Origin: Persicobacter sp. CCB-QB2
Lineage (GTDB): Bacteria; Bacteroidota; Bacteroidia; Cytophagales; Cyclobacteriaceae
NCBI RefSeq assembly: GCF_001274635.1
Contig: NZ_LBGV01000001.1
Span: 1,860,001-1,924,000 of the forward strand
Direction of reading: 5' to 3'
Length of the DNA: 64,000 nt
Positions within the stretch are counted from its first letter, which is position 1; the number at the start of each line of letters is the position of its first letter. Positions 26,593 to 35,672 of the stretch are shown one piece after another. Made by a program: the position numbers and the translations under genes. Below the pieces are notes generated by a model, which had not been told where the DNA came from, made no database searches, and was given only the letters and a program-made list of their open reading frames with translations.

Positions 26593-28782
26593 ATGAAAAA
26601 ATCCTTATTACTTTTTACCCTATGTTTTTGGGGTGCTTTTGCCTGGGCACAGGCGAAAAAAGACCTTAACATTGATGACATTTTTAAAAATGGCGTATTC
26701 AGAGGCCAATCTGTATACGGCATTAATTGGATGAAAGATGGGCAGTACTACAGCAGCATGATCCGGGATATCAACGGTGATTTTGTAGTCAAGATGGACA
26801 TTCAATCCGGCCTGCCGGTGGACACCCTGGCCTCTTCCAAAGGCCTGACAGACCTATTGGATAAAAGCATCCGCATTGATGCCTACCACTTTTCTGCCGA
26901 TGAGCAAAAAATATTGATAGAAACGGAGCATGAAGCCATTTACCGCCGTTCGTGGAAAGCTTTCTACTATGTTTATGACCGTCAGGCAAACACCGTAGTG
27001 GCCTTAGCCGAAGGAGACAAGCAATCTTTTGCGACCTTTTCACCTGATGGTAATAAGGTGGCTTTTGTAAGAAACAATAATCTATTTGTGACGGATTTGG
27101 CCACCATGGAAGAAACTGCCGTTACTACAGATGGCCAGTATAACGCCTTATTGCATGGAATGGGGGACTGGGTGTATGAGGAAGAATTCTCCATCGCCAA
27201 AGCCTTCAAATGGTCACCAGACAGTAAGAAATTAGCTTACCTTTCTTTTGATGAGTCTGAAGTAAAGGAATTTTCCATGGCAATGTATGGCAGTCTTTAT
27301 CCGGTGGAATATAAATTCAAATACCCGAAGGCAGGGGAAAAGAATTCAGATATTTTCCTGAGCATTTATGATTTAGCTTCCGCAAAGACCACCGCTGTTG
27401 ATAAGGGAAGTGAAGAAGATGTATATATCCCAAGAATGTACTGGTCCAATGACAGTCAGCATCTTTCTTATATCTGGATGAACCGATTGCAAAATGAATT
27501 GGAGTTGAGAGCAGCCAATGCTACGGATGGAAAGTTTGAGCTATTGTTGAAAGAAACAAGCAAGACTTATGTTGATCTTGATTTTAACGATCAGATCGAA
27601 TTCCTGGCAGACGGCAGCTTCATCCGCACCTCAGAAAAGGATGGCTTTAAACACATATATTTGCATGATGCCGCTGGCAAGGAAATCCGCCAGATCACCA
27701 GTGGAGCCTGGGAGGTGAGTTCTATTGTGGGAGTGGACAAGAAGAAAAAGAAAATTTACTTTTTGTCAAGAGAGCAAAGCAGCCTGGAAGATCAGTTTTA
27801 TGTTGTGGACTATAAAGGAAAAGGTAAAAAGCAGCTAAGCACTCGCGAAGGTAATCACAGCATCAATTTCTCCGGAGACTTCAAATACTACATTCAATAC
27901 CAATCCAATGTGGAGCAGCCACTAAGAGTGACGCTTCACAATTCAAAGGGACAGGAATTAAAAGTTCTGGAGGAAAATGAAGCACAGGCAGAAACCTGGG
28001 CCAATTACCAAATCGGGACAAAGGAATTTATGACGGTAAAAGCGGCGGATGGTCAAACGGACCTTAACGCTTATATGATTAAGCCTGCCGACTTTGACCC
28101 CAATAAAAAATATCCTTTGCTGATGTTTGTTTATGGCGGGCCAGGCTCACAGATGGTGAAAAACTCCTTCCCTTCTTCCAGGGATGCCTGGTACTTTATG
28201 TTGGCCAACCAGGGCTATTTAGTAGCCTGTGTGGACAACCGCGGTACCGGTGGCAAAGGACGTGACTTTAAGCACATCACTTATAAGGATTTGGGGAAAA
28301 TAGAGTCCGAAGATCAAATTTATGCGGCAAAATCATTTGCCCGGGAAAGCTATATTGATGAAAGCCGTATTGGTATTTGGGGCTGGAGCTTTGGTGGATA
28401 TATGTCCTCGCTTTGCTTGATGAAAGGTGCAGATGTTTTCAGCACTGCTATTGCGGTTGCTCCGGTAACGAACTGGCGTTATTATGACACCATTTATACG
28501 GAACGTTACCAATCTACACCACAGCTTAACCCCAACGGTTATGATGATAATTCTCCCGTATTCCATGTAGACAAATTAGAAGGAAATTTCTTCCTGATTC
28601 ATGGAACAGCCGATGATAATGTTCACTTTCAGAATGCAGTAGAATTGGAAAATGCGCTTATTAGTGCTAACAAACAGTTCCGCTCTTTCTACTATCCGAA
28701 CAGAAACCACGGCATTTACGGAGATAATGCTACCCGACACCTTTACACCATGATGACGAATTACATCCTGGAAAAACTATAA
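26593..28782 (+). CDS. Dipeptidyl peptidase IV-type serine peptidase (family S9B)
   Basis: A 729-residue exported peptidase that removes N-terminal dipeptides, typically with proline or alanine at the second position. It has a signal peptide (1-19, ending AWAQ), an N-terminal eight-bladed propeller region (about 40-480) and a C-terminal alpha/beta-hydrolase domain. The catalytic residues are S599 (GWSFGGY), D674 (HGTADDNVHF) and H706 (NHGIYG). The propeller's YEEEFS segment is the Glu-Glu motif that binds the substrate N-terminus in DPP IV enzymes. The length matches the family. It is probably periplasmic or on the outer surface and used in protein feeding. It is the last gene of the dxs-hydrolase-peptidase run. 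Confidence 0.94.
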   Translation: MKKSLLLFTLCFWGAFAWAQAKKDLNIDDIFKNGVFRGQSVYGINWMKDGQYYSSMIRDINGDFVVKMDIQSGLPVDTLASSKGLTDLLDKSIRIDAYHFSADEQKILIETEHEAIYRRSWKAFYYVYDRQANTVVALAEGDKQSFATFSPDGNKVAFVRNNNLFVTDLATMEETAVTTDGQYNALLHGMGDWVYEEEFSIAKAFKWSPDSKKLAYLSFDESEVKEFSMAMYGSLYPVEYKFKYPKAGEKNSDIFLSIYDLASAKTTAVDKGSEEDVYIPRMYWSNDSQHLSYIWMNRLQNELELRAANATDGKFELLLKETSKTYVDLDFNDQIEFLADGSFIRTSEKDGFKHIYLHDAAGKEIRQITSGAWEVSSIVGVDKKKKKIYFLSREQSSLEDQFYVVDYKGKGKKQLSTREGNHSINFSGDFKYYIQYQSNVEQPLRVTLHNSKGQELKVLEENEAQAETWANYQIGTKEFMTVKAADGQTDLNAYMIKPADFDPNKKYPLLMFVYGGPGSQMVKNSFPSSRDAWYFMLANQGYLVACVDNRGTGGKGRDFKHITYKDLGKIESEDQIYAAKSFARESYIDESRIGIWGWSFGGYMSSLCLMKGADVFSTAIAVAPVTNWRYYDTIYTERYQSTPQLNPNGYDDNSPVFHVDKLEGNFFLIHGTADDNVHFQNAVELENALISANKQFRSFYYPNRNHGIYGDNATRHLYTMMTNYILEKL

Positions 28783-28803
28783 GGGCGGAGTTCATAAAAT
28801 ATT

Positions 28804-28836
28804 AAGGGGATGCTAGTAATAGTGTCCCTTTTTTTT
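28804..28836 (+). terminator. Probable terminator after the dipeptidyl peptidase gene
   Basis: A short stem (AAGGG with CCCTT, plus imperfect inner pairing around CTA/TAG) is followed by at least eight T, 21 bases after the stop codon. Confidence 0.6.
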
Positions 28837-28845
28837 GGCCTGCTA

Positions 28846-29046
28846 TTAATTCATTCTATTGGCCAGATCCTGTAATAAGTTCAAACCGTTTATCTGCTCA
28901 TCCAAAACAGGACTTTTCGAAGTTTGATAGCTCATTAAATCATCAGCATACTCAAAATCTTCTGCCAATTTTTTCACCAAAGACTCCAATGCGTCGTTCA
29001 ACTCACGCATGGAATTCAATAAGTTATCTAAATTATTTTCTTCCAT
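28846..29046 (-). CDS. Small acidic coiled-coil-like protein
   Basis: This reads as a 66-residue soluble protein, MEENNLDNLLNSMRELNDAL and onward, with heptad-like leucines and many acidic residues, suggesting a short helical or coiled-coil protein. I recognise no family. The frame is plausible because it begins with an ATG, fills most of the space between two genes, is convergent with the peptidase gene and has a natural amino-acid composition. It could still be a chance frame. It is divergent from the exonuclease gene. Confidence 0.5.
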   Translation of the reverse strand: MEENNLDNLLNSMRELNDALESLVKKLAEDFEYADDLMSYQTSKSPVLDEQINGLNLLQDLANRMN

Positions 29047-29199
29047 TATTCAATTGTTTATGTTCGCAGATACAATTACAATAACTCTGCCTAAGCGATG
29101 GAAGATTCCAAGAAAATACCAACATCTAGGTTTAAGGATAAAATACATTGTTTAAGTTCAATTAAAAATTTTAAGGACGAATAAGCCGGGAGGAAAACC

Positions 29200-30597
29200 A
29201 TGGTTGAGGATAAAAATTTCCCAAAAAAATACGCCATTATTGATATTGAGACGACGGGTGGGAATACCAAGGAAGAAAAAATTACGGAAATCGCCATTTT
29301 TATTCACGATGGGGAAAAAGTGATCCAAGAGTTTAGCAGCTTGATCAATCCGGAGAAAAACATCCCCTATCACATTACCCGATTGACCGGCATTGATAAT
29401 GAGATGGTCGCTGATGCTCCTCGTTTTTTTGAGGTGGCGAAGGAAATTGTGGAGATCACGGAGGACTGTATTTTTGTCGCCCATAATGTCGGCTTTGATT
29501 ACCAATTTGTTCGGCAGGAATTCAAAAGCCTGGGTTTTGAATATAAGCGTCCCACGCTTTGCACTGTGAAAATGAGTCGCGCCCTCTTACCGGGTTTCCC
29601 CTCTTATAGTCTGGGCAAATTGACGGACCGGCTTGGGATCCACATTTCGGCCCGTCACCGCGCCTTTGGAGATGCGGAGGCGACCGTAAAACTTTTTGAA
29701 ATCCTGCTAGAAAAGGATACCGGCAAAATTCAGCTTCAGCTCCCACAAGCGCATCAATACCGAAACCATTTACATCCAAAATTTCAACATCAAGATGTAG
29801 AAGCGCTTCCGGAAGATCCGGGGGTATATTATTTTCTGGATGAGCAAGGACAATTACTCTATATTGGAAAAAGCATTAATATCCACAAAAGGGTATTAAG
29901 TCATCTGTACAATACTAAAACGAAAAAAGCGATACAACTCAAATCACAAATCGTCAATATTGATTTTGTTTCTACTGGAAACGAACTGGCGGCTTTGCTT
30001 TTGGAGTCCCATGAGATTAAGAAAAATAAACCACCCTTCAACCGGGCATTGAGAAGAAGTAAATTTCATTATCAGCTATTCGCGGGCTATAATTTGGAAG
30101 GCTACATCACTTTCAATATTGCCAAGGATGATCCTCATGGCACGCCGATTTACCAATTTTCCAACCGGAATGCCGCACAGGAATTTATGTTTCAGGCAGT
30201 AGAAAAATATGACCTTTGCCAAAAGCTTAGTGGTTTATATAAAAGTCAAAAAGAGTGTTTTAATTATACCCTGAAACGCTGTAAGGGAGCCTGCCTGGGA
30301 AAAGAAGAAGTGAATGCCTATAATCAGCGTGCACAACTACTCCTGGATCGTTTTCAATATGATGAGCAAAATTTTCTTTTGGTGGAAGATGGTCGACAAC
30401 CGGGCGAATATTGCCTCGTGCTGGTGGAGAATGGGGTTTATCAAGGCTTTGGTTATGTGGAGAAGGAGTACTACCAAAATGATGTGCATTATTTGAGGGA
30501 CTTCATTCAGGCTTATGAAAATAATCGGGATACGCACCGGATTCTGCTCTCACACCTTCGGAAAAAGAAGAAAGTCCGGATGTTAAAGTGGAATTAG
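29200..30597 (+). CDS. DnaQ-type 3'-5' exonuclease fused to a UvrC-like GIY-YIG nuclease
   Basis: A 465-residue fusion. Residues 11-165 form a DEDDh exonuclease like the DNA polymerase III epsilon subunit, with all catalytic residues visible (D15, E17, D100, H153, D158). Residues 207-285 form a GIY-YIG nuclease domain (GVY 208-210, YIG 221-223, R231, E269). Further on, C340, C353, C361 and C365 follow almost the same spacing as the iron-sulphur cysteines reported for UvrC (one residue longer in the first gap). The UvrB-binding UVR motif and the RNase H-like C-terminal half of UvrC are absent. The likely role is DNA repair or nuclease processing, comparable to Cho. The gene stands alone, 154 bases after the small divergent gene. 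Confidence 0.88.
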   Translation: MVEDKNFPKKYAIIDIETTGGNTKEEKITEIAIFIHDGEKVIQEFSSLINPEKNIPYHITRLTGIDNEMVADAPRFFEVAKEIVEITEDCIFVAHNVGFDYQFVRQEFKSLGFEYKRPTLCTVKMSRALLPGFPSYSLGKLTDRLGIHISARHRAFGDAEATVKLFEILLEKDTGKIQLQLPQAHQYRNHLHPKFQHQDVEALPEDPGVYYFLDEQGQLLYIGKSINIHKRVLSHLYNTKTKKAIQLKSQIVNIDFVSTGNELAALLLESHEIKKNKPPFNRALRRSKFHYQLFAGYNLEGYITFNIAKDDPHGTPIYQFSNRNAAQEFMFQAVEKYDLCQKLSGLYKSQKECFNYTLKRCKGACLGKEEVNAYNQRAQLLLDRFQYDEQNFLLVEDGRQPGEYCLVLVENGVYQGFGYVEKEYYQNDVHYLRDFIQAYENNRDTHRILLSHLRKKKKVRMLKWN

Positions 30598-30780
30598 GTT
30601 TTGAGCCTGGTTTAGCTACCTTAAGACTAAGCCTTTGTTGTTGATCTTGTAATAGCCTATTAATAAGCTTGGGCTTATCAAAAAAAAGCTATATCCCTGA
30701 AATTAAATTTTTATAAGCACTTTTGGGACCTTCAGCACCTATTTCGGATTAAGATAAATGGATAATTTTCCTCCTTTCCT

Positions 30781-33413
30781 TTTTCATTTTTTCTTGATAA
30801 AAAACGAAACAAAAAAATCAAGGCTGTGATCAATGTTGGCGGGCCAAGGAACCTGCTGCCGGAATCCATCAAGGCGACATTTGGAGAGGACAGGAGAATG
30901 GTAAAATCCTGCAGAAATGTCGCTGTGATGCCTTCTGGTCGCCAGCAGAACCCTTGTCGATCCGCCCATTGATCAAGGCCGGAAGGTTGTGATGGAAGGT
31001 GCCGCAGCTAACTACAACCTCAAAATAATTCGTGAAAATTCGAGCCATTCGTGGCTAAAAAAAAATCCATTTAATCGTGAGCGCCAATTCACCAACTACG
31101 CGAAATAAGTAAATCCTCTCCTTTTCAACCTTGATCTTTGCGTCCTCGCTAAGACCCTAAATTGAGTGAGCGTCCGCTCATAAATCCACTAAATTACATT
31201 TGTTAATCCCTTAACTCCTGAAAATCATCCCAAAAGCTCATTAGTAGAATTATCCGGCCAATTACTCATTTCTATCTTCACATAATGCTACACCTTCTTC
31301 TTTTCATTTTTTCTTGATAAAAAACGAAACAAAAAAATCAAGGCTGTGATCAATGTTGGCGGGCCAAGGAACCTACTGCCGGAATCCATCAAGGCGACAT
31401 TTGGAGAGGACAGGAGAATGGTATAATCTTGCAAAAATGTCGCTGTGATGTCTCCTGGTCGCCAGCAGAACCCTTGTCGATCCGCCCATTGATCAAGGCC
31501 GGAAGGTTGTTGTGGAAGGTGCCGCAGCTAACTACAGCCCCAAAAGCAACCTCAAAATAATTCGTGAAAATTCGAGCCATTCGTGGCTAAAAAAAAATCC
31601 ATTTAATCGTGAGCGCCAATTCGCCAACTACGCGAAATAAGTAAATCCTCTCTTCTTCAACCCTGGTCTTTGCGTCCTCGCTAAGACCCTAAATTGAGTG
31701 AGCGTCCGCTCATAAATCCACTAAATTACATTTGTTAATCCCTTAACTCCTGAAAATCATCCCAAAAGCTCCCTAGTTGAATTATCCGGCCAATTGCTCA
31801 TTTCTATCTTCACATAATGCTACACCTTCTTCTTTTCATTTTTTCTTGATAAAAAACGAAACAAAAAAATCAAGGCTGTGATCAATGTTGGCGGGCCAAG
31901 GAACCTGCTGCCGGAATCCATCAAGGCGACATTTGGAGAGGACAGGAGAATGGTATAATCTTGCAAAAATGTCGCTGTGATGTCTCCTGGTCGCCAGCAG
32001 AACCCTTGTCGATCCGCCCATTGATCAAGGCCGGAAGGTTGTGATGGAAGGTGCCGCAGCTAACTACAACCTAAAAGGCAACCACAATATAATTTGTGAA
32101 AATTTGTGCAATTGGTGGCAAAAAAAACACCCATTTAATCGTGAGCGCCAATTCGCCAACTACGCGAAATAAGTTAATCCTCTCCTCTTCAACCCTGGTC
32201 TTTGCGCCCTCGCTAAGACCCTAAATTGCGTGAGCGTCCGCTCATAAATCCACTAAATTGGATTTGTAAATCCCTTATCTCCTGAAAATCATCCCAAAAG
32301 CTCATTAGTAGAATTATCCGGCCAATTACTCATTTCTATCTTCACATAATGCTACACCTTCTTCTTTTCATTTTTTCTTGATAAAAAACGAAACAAAAAA
32401 ATCAAGGCTGTGATCAATGTTGGCGGGCCAAGGAACCTGCTGCCGGAATCCATCAAGGCGACATTTGGAGAGGACAGGAGAATGGTATAATCTTGCAAAA
32501 ATGTCGCTGTGATGCCTTCTGGTCGCCAGCAGAACCCTTGTCGATCCGCCCATTGATCAAGGCCGGAAGGTTGTTGTGGAAGGTGCCGCAGCTAACTACA
32601 GTCCAAAAAGCTTCCTCAAAATAATTCTTGAAAATTCGAGCCATTCGTGGCTAAAAAAAAATCCATTTAATCGTGAGCGCCAATTCGCCAACCACGCGAA
32701 ATAAGTACATTTCCTCCCCTACTCTTCAACCCTGGTCTTTGCGTCCTCGCTAAGACCCTAGATTGCGTGAGCGTCCGCTCATAAATCCACAAAATTGGAT
32801 TTGTAAATCCTTATCTCCTGAAAGTCATCCCAAAAGCTCATTTGCAGAATTACGTATCCAATTGCACATTTCACTCTTCACATAATGCTACACCTTCTTC
32901 TTTTCATTTTTTCTTGATAAAAAACGAAACAAAAAAATCAAGGCTGTGATCAATGTTGGCGGGCCAAGGAACCTGCTGCCGGAATCCATCAAGGCGACAT
33001 TTGGAGAGGACAGGAGAATGGTAAAATCCTGCAGAAATGTCGCTGTGATGCCTTCTGGTCGCCAGCAGAACCCTTGTCGATCCGCCCATTGATCAAGGCC
33101 GAAAGGTTGCTGTGGAAGGTACTGCAGCTAACTACAGTCCAAAAAGCTTCCTCAAAATAATTCTTAAAAATTCGAGCCATTCGTGGCTAAAAAAAAATCC
33201 ATTTAATCGTGAGCGCCAATTTGCCAACCACGCGAAATAAGTACATTTCCTCCCCTACTCTTCAACCCTGGTCTTTGCGTCCTCGCTAAGACCCTAAATT
33301 GCGTGAGCGTCCGCTCATAAATCCACTAAATTGCATTTGTTAATCCCTTATCTCCTGAAAATCATCCCAAAAGCTCATTAGTAGAATTATCCGGCCAATT
33401 GCTCATTTCTATC
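30781..33413. repeat. Tandem array of ~530-bp non-coding repeats (units 1-5)
   Basis: Five near-identical units start at 30781, 31301, 31833, 32365 and 32901 (periods 520, 532, 532 and 536 bases). A sixth follows the IS element at 35697. The first ~230 bases of each unit are almost invariant and contain the hairpin core. The later ~300 bases vary more by substitutions and small indels, and include stretches such as ATTCGTG repeats and TGCGTCCTCGCTAAGACC. Minus-strand frames of 61 and 63 codons recur in the units but cross the palindrome and lack coding features, so I treat the units as non-coding. Unit 5 is cut by the IS66 insertion at 33413/33414. Confidence 0.9.
30827..30975. other. Conserved long-hairpin core of the repeat unit (unit 1)
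   Basis: Nested pairings fold this 149-base segment into one long imperfect hairpin. The pairs are 30827-30835 with 30967-30975 (9 bp), 30838-30842 with 30962-30966 (GGCGG/CCGCC), 30845-30849 with 30952-30956, 30853-30858 with 30943-30948, 30867-30871 with 30926-30930, and 30874-30882 with 30915-30923 (GCGACATTT/AAATGTCGC). A smaller hairpin (CTTGAT/ATCAAG, 30793-30822) precedes it. The same core recurs at 31347-31495, 31879-32027, 32411-32559, 32947-33095 and 35743-35891. It could be a structured RNA, a DNA cruciform or a MITE-like palindrome. Confidence 0.7.
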
Positions 33414-33458
33414 GTAAGCCTTCAGCTAACCACTGTTTCCTCCAACCTCCCCACCACA

Positions 33459-33466
33459 TACCTTTG
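33459..33466 (+). promoter_or_regulatory. Promoter of the IS66 tnpA-tnpB genes
   Basis: TACCTTTG fits the Bacteroidota -7 consensus, with TTTC at 33436-33439 placed 19 bases upstream in the -33 position. The tnpA start codon follows 11 bases later. Confidence 0.5.
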
Positions 33467-33477
33467 CTCTAAAAAAA

Positions 33478-33804
33478 ATGAGGAAAACAAAGGCCGTTAA
33501 AGAGGCTCATATCAAAAAGTGGGAGATGAGTGGATTGAGTCAGGCAGATTACTGTAGGAAAAATGGGATCCCTTCAGGGTCCTTCAGAGGGTGGTTAGCT
33601 GCCTGGAGGAAAGAGCAGGATGTTGAAAAAACACCAGAACCGCGTTTTGTAGAGATCAAAACCGATATGATTTTAGAAGAAGCAGCCCATGCTTCAGCTA
33701 CAGCAGTGATAGTATTCAGGCTGAAGACTGGTAATGCTATAGAAATTCCGGTCTCCGCACCGTCACATGTTATTGAATTAATTCTTTCCACATGCTTAGC
33801 GTAG
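33478..33804 (+). CDS. tnpA: IS66-family accessory protein TnpA
   Basis: This 108-residue protein has an N-terminal helix-turn-helix of the transposase-8/IS66 OrfA type (HIKKWEMSGLSQADYCRKNGIPSGSFRGWLAAWR). Its C-terminal beta-rich tail (VIVFRLKTGNAIEIPVSAPS) is typical of TnpA accessory proteins. TnpA is needed with TnpB and TnpC for IS66 transposition and probably binds the element ends. Its last 13 bases overlap the tnpB start, suggesting translational coupling. Confidence 0.92.
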   Translation: MRKTKAVKEAHIKKWEMSGLSQADYCRKNGIPSGSFRGWLAAWRKEQDVEKTPEPRFVEIKTDMILEEAAHASATAVIVFRLKTGNAIEIPVSAPSHVIELILSTCLA

Positions 33805-34136
33805 GTCCTAACGATAAACTCAATTTCTATGCGGAGGCTGTAGATATGAGAAAAGGTTTTGATGGCCTGAGTGGCCTGGTGGAAAATGAACTGGAAAGAG
33901 ACCCCACCAATGGAGAGATATTTATTTTCATTAATAAGGCGAGAAATAAAATCAAGTTATTGCAATGGGAAGCTGGAGGGTTTGCCATTTACTATAAAAG
34001 GTTGGAAAAAGGGACGTTTGAAATTCCGAGTCATAAAGCTGGAGATAAATCCATTCCAATCCCGAAACACACCTTGGAAATGATGCTCTGTGGGATAAGT
34101 TTGGAGCAAAGAATTCAGAGAAAAAGATATGCCTGA
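33792..34136 (+). CDS. tnpB: IS66-family accessory protein TnpB
   Basis: A 114-residue IS66 Orf2/TnpB protein with the family block VDMRKGFDGLSGLVENELERDPTNGEIFIFINKARNKIKLLQWE, then GFAIYYKRLEKGTFEIP. It is required for transposition, although its biochemical role is not established. It is not related to the IS200/IS605 nuclease also called TnpB. The start ATG lies inside the tnpA 3' end, and a hairpin terminator follows before tnpC. Confidence 0.94.
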   Translation: MLSVGPNDKLNFYAEAVDMRKGFDGLSGLVENELERDPTNGEIFIFINKARNKIKLLQWEAGGFAIYYKRLEKGTFEIPSHKAGDKSIPIPKHTLEMMLCGISLEQRIQRKRYA

Positions 34137-34145
34137 TAGACATCA

Positions 34146-34181
34146 AAAACCGCCTTAATTTATGTTTTAAGGCGGTTTTTT
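34146..34181 (+). terminator. Hairpin terminator between tnpB and tnpC
   Basis: A perfect 13-bp stem (34146-34158 with 34167-34179) is closed by an 8-base loop and followed by a T-run. It lies within the element, between tnpB and tnpC, where it should limit read-through into the transposase gene. Confidence 0.85.
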
Positions 34182-34194
34182 CGTATCTTTAGGT

Positions 34195-35631
34195 ATGTCA
34201 GAGCAGCATTTTGAATCAGTTATTAAAGAGAAGGATGATGAAATTCTTTCATTGAAAGAACAGGTTAATTCTCTGCAACAACAATTGGATGCCGTCCTGA
34301 AATTACTAAAGACAGGTAAGTCTGAAAAACGAAAAAAATCGCACAAAGATTCTGATATCGAAAAGCCTCCCAGAAAAGCTCCAAAAGAAGGTTCTATCCC
34401 ACCGGTAAGAAAGCCGATTAGCGACCATTTGGAGCGTGAGGTTGAACATTATAAGCTGGAGATCCCGGGAGCTCATTTTTTAGGCACAGAGGTTTCCGAA
34501 TATAGGAAGATTTATCCTGAACGGATGGTGGTCAGACAGATCATCCGTTATAAATACAAGCTGCCAAACGGCGATATCGTTATCGCTGATTTTCCTCCGG
34601 ATATTGTTTTGCCTAAGAGTGGTGCAGATGCGTCATTAATTGCTTATTTGCTTATTGGCAAATTTGACGACCACCTTCCTTGGGACAGACAGATTAAAAT
34701 TTTAGCTCGTGAAACCGGTGAATCCCTTGCACCGAGTACCGTGATTAACTGGTTCAACAATGTGAGCCGTTTAATGCTACCACTTTTTGAAGAGGCCGTG
34801 AAAATGGCCCTAGAGGCGGGATACTTACAAATGGATGAATCACCCATTCAGGTACTTGATGGCGAAAAACCTGGTTCCTCTCACCGGGGATATATGTGGG
34901 TCAGGCATGTCCCCGAAAGCGGTTTGGTCATTTTTGATTATGCCAAAGGGAGAGGGAAGCAAATCCCAAAAGATTTATTAAAAAAGCTGCCTGATTTCCT
35001 GCAAACCGATGGTTACGCCGCCTATGATCAGTTTGGTCAAATTCCGAATATCAACTTGCTGGCTTGCTGGGCACATGTCCGGAGAAAGTTTGACGCCGCA
35101 CTCAAAAACCACAGGAAGAAAGCGCAAATTGCACTGGATTTAATAGGGAGGCTTTATGCCCTGGAGACCAAAGCTAAAGAGGAGCAGTTTTCCCCGGAAC
35201 AAATCCTGAAAATGAGAAAATCTGATAGCATAAAGATTTTGGAGGAACTCAAAAGTTGGGCACTTAAAGAACAGAAAGATGCGCTTCCAAGATCGCTCAT
35301 CGGAAAGGCGATTAACTATATGCTTAACCTCTGGGATCGCTTGATCACCTTTACACAAGATCCCCAATTACATCCGGACAATAACCTGATTGAAAACCTG
35401 ATCAGACCTTTAGCCCTCGGAAAAAAGAACTTTCTTTTTGCGGGCTCACATGCTGCTGCCCAAAATATTGCGATGTATTATTCCTTCTTCGGCACCTGTA
35501 AAGCTAATGGTATTAATCCATCCAAATGGCTGGAGGATGTGCTTCGAAGAATTAATAACCATTCTATTTCCAAAATCAGGGAGCTACTTCCGCTAGATGA
35601 AAATTTGGTTGCCAATCCTCAATGGCTTTAA
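34195..35631 (+). CDS. tnpC: IS66-family transposase TnpC
   Basis: The 478-residue DDE transposase of the element. An N-terminal coiled coil (about 8-40) leads into a basic linker (41-72) and a central region ending in HLPWDRQIKILARETGESLAPSTVINW. The catalytic domain has D214 (LQMDESPI), D272 (LQTDGYAAYD) and E400 (DNNLIENLIRP), with the long insertion before the Glu that is typical of IS66. The cysteine zinc-finger segment usual in TnpC between the coiled coil and the core is not present. The last residues follow the family pattern of an accessory C-terminal domain. The start lies 13 bases after the internal terminator, and TATCTTTA just before it may be a weak promoter. Confidence 0.95.
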   Translation: MSEQHFESVIKEKDDEILSLKEQVNSLQQQLDAVLKLLKTGKSEKRKKSHKDSDIEKPPRKAPKEGSIPPVRKPISDHLEREVEHYKLEIPGAHFLGTEVSEYRKIYPERMVVRQIIRYKYKLPNGDIVIADFPPDIVLPKSGADASLIAYLLIGKFDDHLPWDRQIKILARETGESLAPSTVINWFNNVSRLMLPLFEEAVKMALEAGYLQMDESPIQVLDGEKPGSSHRGYMWVRHVPESGLVIFDYAKGRGKQIPKDLLKKLPDFLQTDGYAAYDQFGQIPNINLLACWAHVRRKFDAALKNHRKKAQIALDLIGRLYALETKAKEEQFSPEQILKMRKSDSIKILEELKSWALKEQKDALPRSLIGKAINYMLNLWDRLITFTQDPQLHPDNNLIENLIRPLALGKKNFLFAGSHAAAQNIAMYYSFFGTCKANGINPSKWLEDVLRRINNHSISKIRELLPLDENLVANPQWL

Positions 35632-35672
35632 TTTTTTTACAAGTGTCGTTGGCTGAAGGTTTACTTTCTATC

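Larger units (their letters stand above)
33414..35664 (+). mobile_element. Complete IS66-family insertion sequence
   Basis: A 2,251-bp element with ends GTAAGCCTTCAGCTAACCAC at the left and the inverted GTAAACCTTCAGCCAACGAC at the right, matching at 16 of 20 positions. Both sides carry the same 8-bp duplication TTTCTATC (33406-33413 and 35665-35672), the duplication size typical of IS66. It carries the full tnpA, tnpB and tnpC set in order, all open. Removing the element and one duplication restores the normal junction between repeat units 5 and 6. The exact duplication and intact genes suggest a recent insertion. Confidence 0.95.

Noticed and set aside
30655..30690. Small hairpin (ATAAGC/GCTTAT) after the exonuclease gene as a terminator
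   Set aside because: The stem is only about 6 bp and is followed by A rather than T on the gene's strand.
30784..33180. Recurrent small minus-strand proteins (61 and 63 codons) in each repeat unit
   Set aside because: They cross the palindromic core, lack upstream signals or known domains, and are conserved only because the DNA is repeated.
30781..33413. Possible CRISPR array
   Set aside because: The period is ~530 bases, the whole unit is repeated rather than a short repeat with unique spacers, and no cas gene is present.
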